This document shows positions 5,055-8,913 of a DNA stretch of 8,913 bases, one piece after another. Every line of letters starts with the position of its first letter. Within the stretch, counting starts at the first letter, position 1. A model generated the notes under the pieces. It did no database searches, was not told the origin of the DNA, and saw only the letters and a program-made list of their open reading frames with translations. The DNA is from Chloroflexota bacterium. Lineage in GTDB: Bacteria; Chloroflexota; Anaerolineae; J102. The DNA lies in contig PIVW01000227.1 of the NCBI GenBank assembly GCA_003353825.1, positions 1-8,913 on the forward strand. The letters run 5' to 3'. The translations under genes and the position numbers were made by a program.

Positions 5055-6332
5055 CTATCCCTGGCCCAACTTCCGCTGCAAGCGCTGTAATCTATGGTTC
5101 AGCTCTGAGACGATCTGTCCACGTTCATAGCTGGGCCGCCACTGCGCAGCATCTTCCAGGGCGGCTACCGTCCAGTGTCGGGCGGCATGCAGGTCTTTGG
5201 TCTCCCATTCATGATATTTGGCCAGCTCGATGTATGGATCCGCCGTACCGAGAGGTTTTGATGTAACCATTGCCTCCCACCAGATCGCCGCCTTCTCGCG
5301 TTCGCCCTTCTTTTTCAATAGTGCTGCTAAACCCATGATGATATCGGAACGTTGCGCCCGACTAGGATCGCCCTCCAGGGCGCGACGATACGCTGATTCG
5401 GCATCCTCAAGCTGATCTTGGCGGGCGAGATTGCGGGCAAGGGCCAACAGATCAGCAGGATGAGGATCGATTACGCCGCTGAATATCCCACATAGGATGT
5501 GTGCCAGAGGCACCATGCTGACGATGTCTTGTTCGTTGTGATAGAGCACGCGTTCCATTTCCGCGGCATTGGAGGCATCATTCGCATAACGAAACCACAT
5601 GCTGGGGATCAACCACGATGGCACATCCTGGCCGCTGCGATGGTAGCTCAATATCTGTGTTTCCAGGTTGCCGAAATTACAGGCGCCGAGCCGGTCTCGC
5701 CACAGTCTGCGGGCGGGGTGCAGTAAATCCAGGTGGGGCAAGTGATCGGCGGGCGGTTCTAACCCGGCCATGATAAAACGACTTCGCAGCAGAGGCATAT
5801 CAAAAGACTTGCCGTTAAAGCTAACCAGCCCCTCCATGGTCGATAGTAAGTCAGATAAGTGCTGTAGATACGCAGGTTCTTCTGCGGGGTTGCGAGCAAA
5901 GTACTGGCGTACGATATAGGTATCCTCTTCAAAGCTACCTACCCCGGTCAGGAAAACGATGGTCCCGGCCCCACCGGCCAGCCCAGAGGTTTCAGTATCG
6001 ATAAAAGCTATCCGGCGAAAATCGAATCCGGCCAGTGTTGAATCTCGACCCGTTAGAGCGGCTACACCCGTGGGAAGCTCGAGCAAATCCCCCAAGAGGC
6101 TCGGCCCCTGCTGATGCGCCAACTCATATCGCAGTGTGCGGAGCAGAAAGCTACCTTTGTTGTCATCAATCACTTCCATCCCGGATAAGGCAAGGAGATC
6201 TTCACTGCCAGGAGGGGATGGGGGGGTGGGAGCAGGGCGCGCTTGATCTTTGGTGGGCGCAATCCCCCCGCTTCGGCGACGCAAACGTCCGGCCTGACGC
6301 AACCGTGAAAGACGTTCTTCGATATCAGACAT
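5055..6332 (-). CDS. YprB-type RNase H-like 3'-5' exonuclease (DEDDh) with C-terminal TPR repeats
   Basis: The central domain (about 104-285) carries an exonuclease active site: FIDTETSG (Asp112, Glu114), SFNGKSFD (Asp178) and YHNEQDIVS (His265, Asp269, an HxxxD Exo III motif). HLDLLH (Asp202) is also present. This is the RNase_H_2/YprB-like group of the DEDDh superfamily, metal-dependent 3'-5' exonucleases of DNA or RNA. An N-terminal basic segment (RLRRR) is followed by a proline-rich linker (about 31-42). Residues about 290-425 form TPR-like helical pairs (LEDAESAYRRALEGDPS, EREKAAIWWEAMV), probably for protein contacts. All catalytic residues look intact. Start ATG 6330-6332 has GGTGAT upstream, matching the 3' end of 16S rRNA. 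It lies 13 bp after the DUF4129 gene and is probably cotranscribed with it. No DEAD/DEAH helicase (YprA-like partner) is in view. The substrate is not predictable. Confidence 0.85.
   Translation of the reverse strand: MSDIEERLSRLRQAGRLRRRSGGIAPTKDQARPAPTPPSPPGSEDLLALSGMEVIDDNKGSFLLRTLRYELAHQQGPSLLGDLLELPTGVAALTGRDSTLAGFDFRRIAFIDTETSGLAGGAGTIVFLTGVGSFEEDTYIVRQYFARNPAEEPAYLQHLSDLLSTMEGLVSFNGKSFDMPLLRSRFIMAGLEPPADHLPHLDLLHPARRLWRDRLGACNFGNLETQILSYHRSGQDVPSWLIPSMWFRYANDASNAAEMERVLYHNEQDIVSMVPLAHILCGIFSGVIDPHPADLLALARNLARQDQLEDAESAYRRALEGDPSRAQRSDIIMGLAALLKKKGEREKAAIWWEAMVTSKPLGTADPYIELAKYHEWETKDLHAARHWTVAALEDAAQWRPSYERGQIVSELNHRLQRLQRKLGQG
6214..6237 (+). other. G-quadruplex-type motif and seven-base homopolymer in the exonuclease gene
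   Basis: The plus strand has four G runs (GGGG, GGGGGGG, GGG, GGG) with loops AT, T and AGCA, which fits the usual G3+N1-7 rule. It lies on the template strand of the exonuclease gene, opposite the codons for the proline-rich linker. The C7 run on the coding strand (6220-6226) is a potential slippage tract. Confidence 0.45.
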
Positions 6333-6345
6333 TCAATATCACCGG

Positions 6346-7842
6346 CTAACCCTCTCCTGCATTTTGCGACGAAGGTGGTTTTGCCTGTTTGGCAGCCGCC
6401 TTTACCGAGACCCAGGCCAAGCGCAGTTGTTCGAGCTCAGCTTGATCGGTGGGGACTTCGCCATACTCGTAGGCATTGTATGCACGAGTGATGCGCGCTA
6501 GTGCCTCTTCTTGTCCTGGGAATGCCGCTTCGAGATCGACAAGATAGTCGTTTGGGGTTTGGGCTTGATGCCGGGGATGACCTCGGCTCTCTGCCAGGCG
6601 CTGTACATTGGCATAGATATTGCGTACGGAGATGGCGGCGTAGAATCGCCGCCCCAAGCCAAATTGTCCCACCAAACCAGCGATATCGCGGATGCGGTTC
6701 AAACCAGCCTGCACCAATCCGCCCATCCCTGCGCGTTCAACACCGTCGGTGCGTTCTCGCATGTGCTCGCGCTCCCTGCGACGCCCGGAGCGACGGCTAC
6801 GTTCCAGCCATAAAACCAGGACTACCAAAACAATGACCACGATCAAAATAGGTAACACATGATCAGCAATGAACTGAAGCCAGGGGCTAGGTTGCCAGGC
6901 TTCAGTGTCAAGCTCTGAGCCGAACAGTTCAGATGCATCGGCCGGTAGCTGAATCAATGGGCCTTGCCCATCGCTGGGCATGTTTGCTTGAATGGCTCGA
7001 ATCAACCATTCCATGAATGGTTCCAACAGGGTCAGGAGGGCGAGGAGGATCAGGGAAACGCCCCGCCCCAAAACCGAACCGGCAGGGGCAATAGCGCCAC
7101 CGAGTGCGCTAAAGCCGGGTAGACTCCAGGCCAGCCCGAAGAGGGCGGCAATGGCCAATACAGCCAGACTACTGATGCCGAGGATGCCTACCCATTCCGG
7201 ACCGAAGGGTTGCTCACCGCCGCTGGTCGCCGTGGCCTTATCTTCTACACGGCCCAAGGCCACGGCCATCAAGCTGAAGAAGAAAAAGGGGTAAACGAAC
7301 ACGTCGGCTGCTTCACCACTGAGGCCGGTGAAAAGCAGAACGCCTGCAACAAGTCCTAAAACACCTTTGCGAAAATCAAAACCTATGACAAAGAAACCGA
7401 TATCCCTCTGCAAAAAGGTGACGCCACGCCACCAGAGGTAAGCGAGTGTTGCCAGCAACAAAAATACCTGCATACGTTGGGGATGCCCTGCCTGAAAGGG
7501 TACACGCAACCAACTGAAGTCCGTAATCGGCTCATTCCAGAATACATAAAGTCGTGTAACAATCAGTGCTATTCCCAGAATTGTGACGACAACCCCCAGC
7601 TCGAACATGGGTGAATCAACCTGTCGCGATGTCATGAAATGTGCCATCGCCATCATCAAAAGCATGATCAGCCACAGGCCTAAAAGGTAAAGGAGGGGTG
7701 ATCTGCCCCAGCTGCGGGGGTGAAAGGCCATAACGATGGGCGTCAACCAGGACATTTCCAATCCGGCCAGTGTCAACATGAGCACCGTGCGCCGCCAGGG
7801 GATGCCGCGCCAGAACTGCAGATCGACCCAAAACTCATTCAT
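6346..7842 (-). CDS. Multi-pass membrane protein with C-terminal DUF4129 domain
   Basis: The protein has 498 residues. About eight or nine hydrophobic segments are visible (near 18-40, 50-70, 80-102, 124-144, 160-197, 217-241, 262-282 and 326-346). A strongly basic stretch (RSRRSGRRREREHMRER, 348-364) follows the last helix, so the C-terminus is probably cytoplasmic. Residues about 400-483 match DUF4129: FYAAISVRNIYANVQRLAE, then QAQTPNDYL, then ITRAYNAYEYGEVP and LRLAWVSVK. In many bacteria DUF4129 occurs with DUF58, MoxR ATPase and transglutaminase genes. Its molecular role is not established, though an envelope-associated function is usually proposed. Unlike some relatives, it has no transglutaminase core, and no Cys-His-Asp triad is apparent. 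The ATG at 7840-7842 overlaps the end of the DUF58 gene by 8 bp, with no strong Shine-Dalgarno, suggesting translational coupling. Confidence 0.85.
   Translation of the reverse strand: MNEFWVDLQFWRGIPWRRTVLMLTLAGLEMSWLTPIVMAFHPRSWGRSPLLYLLGLWLIMLLMMAMAHFMTSRQVDSPMFELGVVVTILGIALIVTRLYVFWNEPITDFSWLRVPFQAGHPQRMQVFLLLATLAYLWWRGVTFLQRDIGFFVIGFDFRKGVLGLVAGVLLFTGLSGEAADVFVYPFFFFSLMAVALGRVEDKATATSGGEQPFGPEWVGILGISSLAVLAIAALFGLAWSLPGFSALGGAIAPAGSVLGRGVSLILLALLTLLEPFMEWLIRAIQANMPSDGQGPLIQLPADASELFGSELDTEAWQPSPWLQFIADHVLPILIVVIVLVVLVLWLERSRRSGRRREREHMRERTDGVERAGMGGLVQAGLNRIRDIAGLVGQFGLGRRFYAAISVRNIYANVQRLAESRGHPRHQAQTPNDYLVDLEAAFPGQEEALARITRAYNAYEYGEVPTDQAELEQLRLAWVSVKAAAKQAKPPSSQNAGEG
7004..7022. repeat. 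Perfect 8-bp inverted repeat with 3-nt loop inside the DUF4129 gene
   Basis: AACCATTC-CAT-GAATGGTT lies over the codons of the EPFMEWLI helix. It may form a hairpin in the mRNA. There is no adjacent T run, so it is not a terminator. Confidence 0.45.
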
Positions 7843-8913
7843 GGGAGGGCGACGTAGATTGAGCGGTAGCTGGACCCTCTTGTTCTTTCAACACATTTCC
7901 CGCTTGTCTGATGGCCGTCGCTTGAAGTTGCGCAGGACTGAGCATCGTTTGTTCACCGCTGACAGGGTGTCCCAGATCTAAGTCAGGCATGTCTCCCTGT
8001 GCCACTTGATAAACCAGGATATCACGCAAATGATTGGGCGGCGGCTCTTTATCCAAAGAGATAAGCACAACCCGTCGCCCCATCTGTTTAAGATCGAGCA
8101 GGGTTCCAACTAGATCTTCAGAGACAATGGCTGTAACGATAACTAATGTGCTCCCCCAGGGCAACCGTGGACTCTCTGTCGCCAGCAGTCGTTCGATAGG
8201 TGCGGTGGCAAATGGTGTGACAGCAGCCAACATCTCCAGAAGCGCCGTAATTTGACCGGGTGAACGTCCTGGCAGAACCTTGATCGGCTGGTCGGATCGA
8301 GGCAATGCACCATTGGCAATAAGACCAGTCTGCCAGCGTTGTTCAATGCTGTAGTAGCAGATAGAGGCAGCTATACTGATGGCTTGTTCCAGGACTGCGG
8401 CAATCACACCTCGCCAGTGCTGGGCTAGGGTGGCGACATTCAGGCAGACCACAAGATTGTGCGAGCTAGCAGGTTCCAATACGCGTGTCTGTAATTCGTG
8501 ACGCCTTGCCGATGCCTTCCAATGAACACGGCGAAAGTCATCTTCGGGCCTGTAATCGCGAATACCAACGGTGCGATTCGGATCCTCGAACATAAACCTT
8601 GGCGCCGTTAGATCGCCGAAAGGTTCTTTGGCAGGTAAGCCCAAGCTGGTGAGGGGTACGATTTTGGGATAGACGATCAGCAGTTGCTCTTCAGTACGCC
8701 GATGCGTGGAGCGAAAAAGGCCGAATAAGTCGCCGGTTTCGATTCGGGCTGGGCCATACCGGTAAAATCCCCGTTTTGCTGCCGTTACCTTGTATGGCCG
8801 GCGGATTTGCTCGTACCATTTCAACGACCAGAAGGTGTTTAACTCACCCTGGTTGGTGTCTGCACGTTTGCTGATCTCGAGCCCTTCGATGGGCAGGTCG
8901 GCAGGAAGGGTAT
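7835..8913 (-). CDS. DUF58 domain-containing protein (N-terminus beyond the window)
   Basis: The frame is open to the window edge: 358 residues are visible, including 29 beyond the TTG at 8822-8824 (TLPADLPIEGLEISKRAD ... FWSLKWYEQ). That TTG is therefore internal. The visible part starts within the beta-rich region before the DUF58 core: AKRGFYRYGPARIETGDLFGLF, then the signature GIRDYRPEDDFRRVHWKASARR and RVLEPASSHNLVVCLN. The C-terminal half should be the vWA-like fold, but the metal-site motif DxSxS is not visible at the expected place, where CLNVATLAQHW stands. DUF58 proteins usually occur next to MoxR-type AAA+ ATPases, which may lie further right. The N-terminal membrane helices typical of the family would also be outside. 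The stop (TGA 7835-7837) overlaps the start of the DUF4129 gene by 8 bp. The family call is confident; the biochemical function is unknown. Confidence 0.88.
   Translation of the reverse strand, partial: TLPADLPIEGLEISKRADTNQGELNTFWSLKWYEQIRRPYKVTAAKRGFYRYGPARIETGDLFGLFRSTHRRTEEQLLIVYPKIVPLTSLGLPAKEPFGDLTAPRFMFEDPNRTVGIRDYRPEDDFRRVHWKASARRHELQTRVLEPASSHNLVVCLNVATLAQHWRGVIAAVLEQAISIAASICYYSIEQRWQTGLIANGALPRSDQPIKVLPGRSPGQITALLEMLAAVTPFATAPIERLLATESPRLPWGSTLVIVTAIVSEDLVGTLLDLKQMGRRVVLISLDKEPPPNHLRDILVYQVAQGDMPDLDLGHPVSGEQTMLSPAQLQATAIRQAGNVLKEQEGPATAQSTSPSHE

Noticed and set aside
7004..7022. AACCATTC/GAATGGTT dyad as a terminator or operator
   Set aside because: It is inside the coding region, has no T run, and matches ordinary codons of a membrane helix; kept only as a repeat.
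6501..7294. Plus-strand open frames of about 100 codons opposite the DUF4129 gene
   Set aside because: The minus-strand frame has clear transmembrane segments and a DUF4129 domain; the plus-strand translations are rich in Arg, Pro and Cys as expected of antisense shadows.
1..8913. tRNA, rRNA, CRISPR array, integrase or toxin-antitoxin modules
   Set aside because: I looked on both strands and saw no cloverleaf with CCA-type end, no regularly spaced repeats and no recognisable integrase, Cas or toxin sequence.

Overview
The window reads as a piece of a bacterial chromosome of moderate GC content, most likely from Chloroflexota (Anaerolineae/Caldilineae-like). That placement is an inference. 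It rests on the style of the DUF58 protein (its degenerate 'VCLNVATLAQHW' stretch and C-terminal half) paired with a polytopic DUF4129 protein, the TPR-extended YprB-like exonuclease, and the NYN plus OST-HTH protein. No rRNA, tRNA, CRISPR array or prophage was seen.

Left edge (1-591, + strand): the C-terminal part of a class I SAM-dependent methyltransferase gene is cut by a small non-coding insertion. The insertion (26-186) has perfect 18-bp terminal inverted repeats and is bracketed by a perfect 7-bp direct repeat, GTACTAT, as expected for a MITE with its target-site duplication. Removing the element and one repeat copy rejoins one open frame across the site. The gene is followed by a compact palindromic element (about 521-584) in the convergent gap.

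592-2827 (- strand): two overlapping membrane-lipid genes. The upstream one is a CDP-alcohol phosphatidyltransferase with an intact catalytic signature, apparently fused to a DoxX-like four-helix domain. The downstream one is a UPF0104/LPG-synthase-type flippase-like membrane protein whose likely GTG start lies inside the end of the first gene.

2828-3053: a divergent intergenic region with small dyads but no convincing complete promoter. 3054-5048 (+ strand): a 664-residue NYN-domain (PIN-like) putative RNase with an OST-HTH/LOTUS domain, two possible further winged helices and a long helical C-terminus that I cannot assign.

5055-8913 (- strand): a tight cluster, transcribed right to left, of a DUF58 protein (cut by the window edge), a multi-pass DUF4129 protein (8-bp overlap) and a YprB-type DEDDh exonuclease with TPR repeats (13-bp gap). 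DUF58-DUF4129 pairs usually accompany MoxR ATPases and transglutaminases in envelope-associated operons; here the exonuclease occupies the downstream position. The exonuclease and NYN genes converge with only 6 bp between their stop codons.
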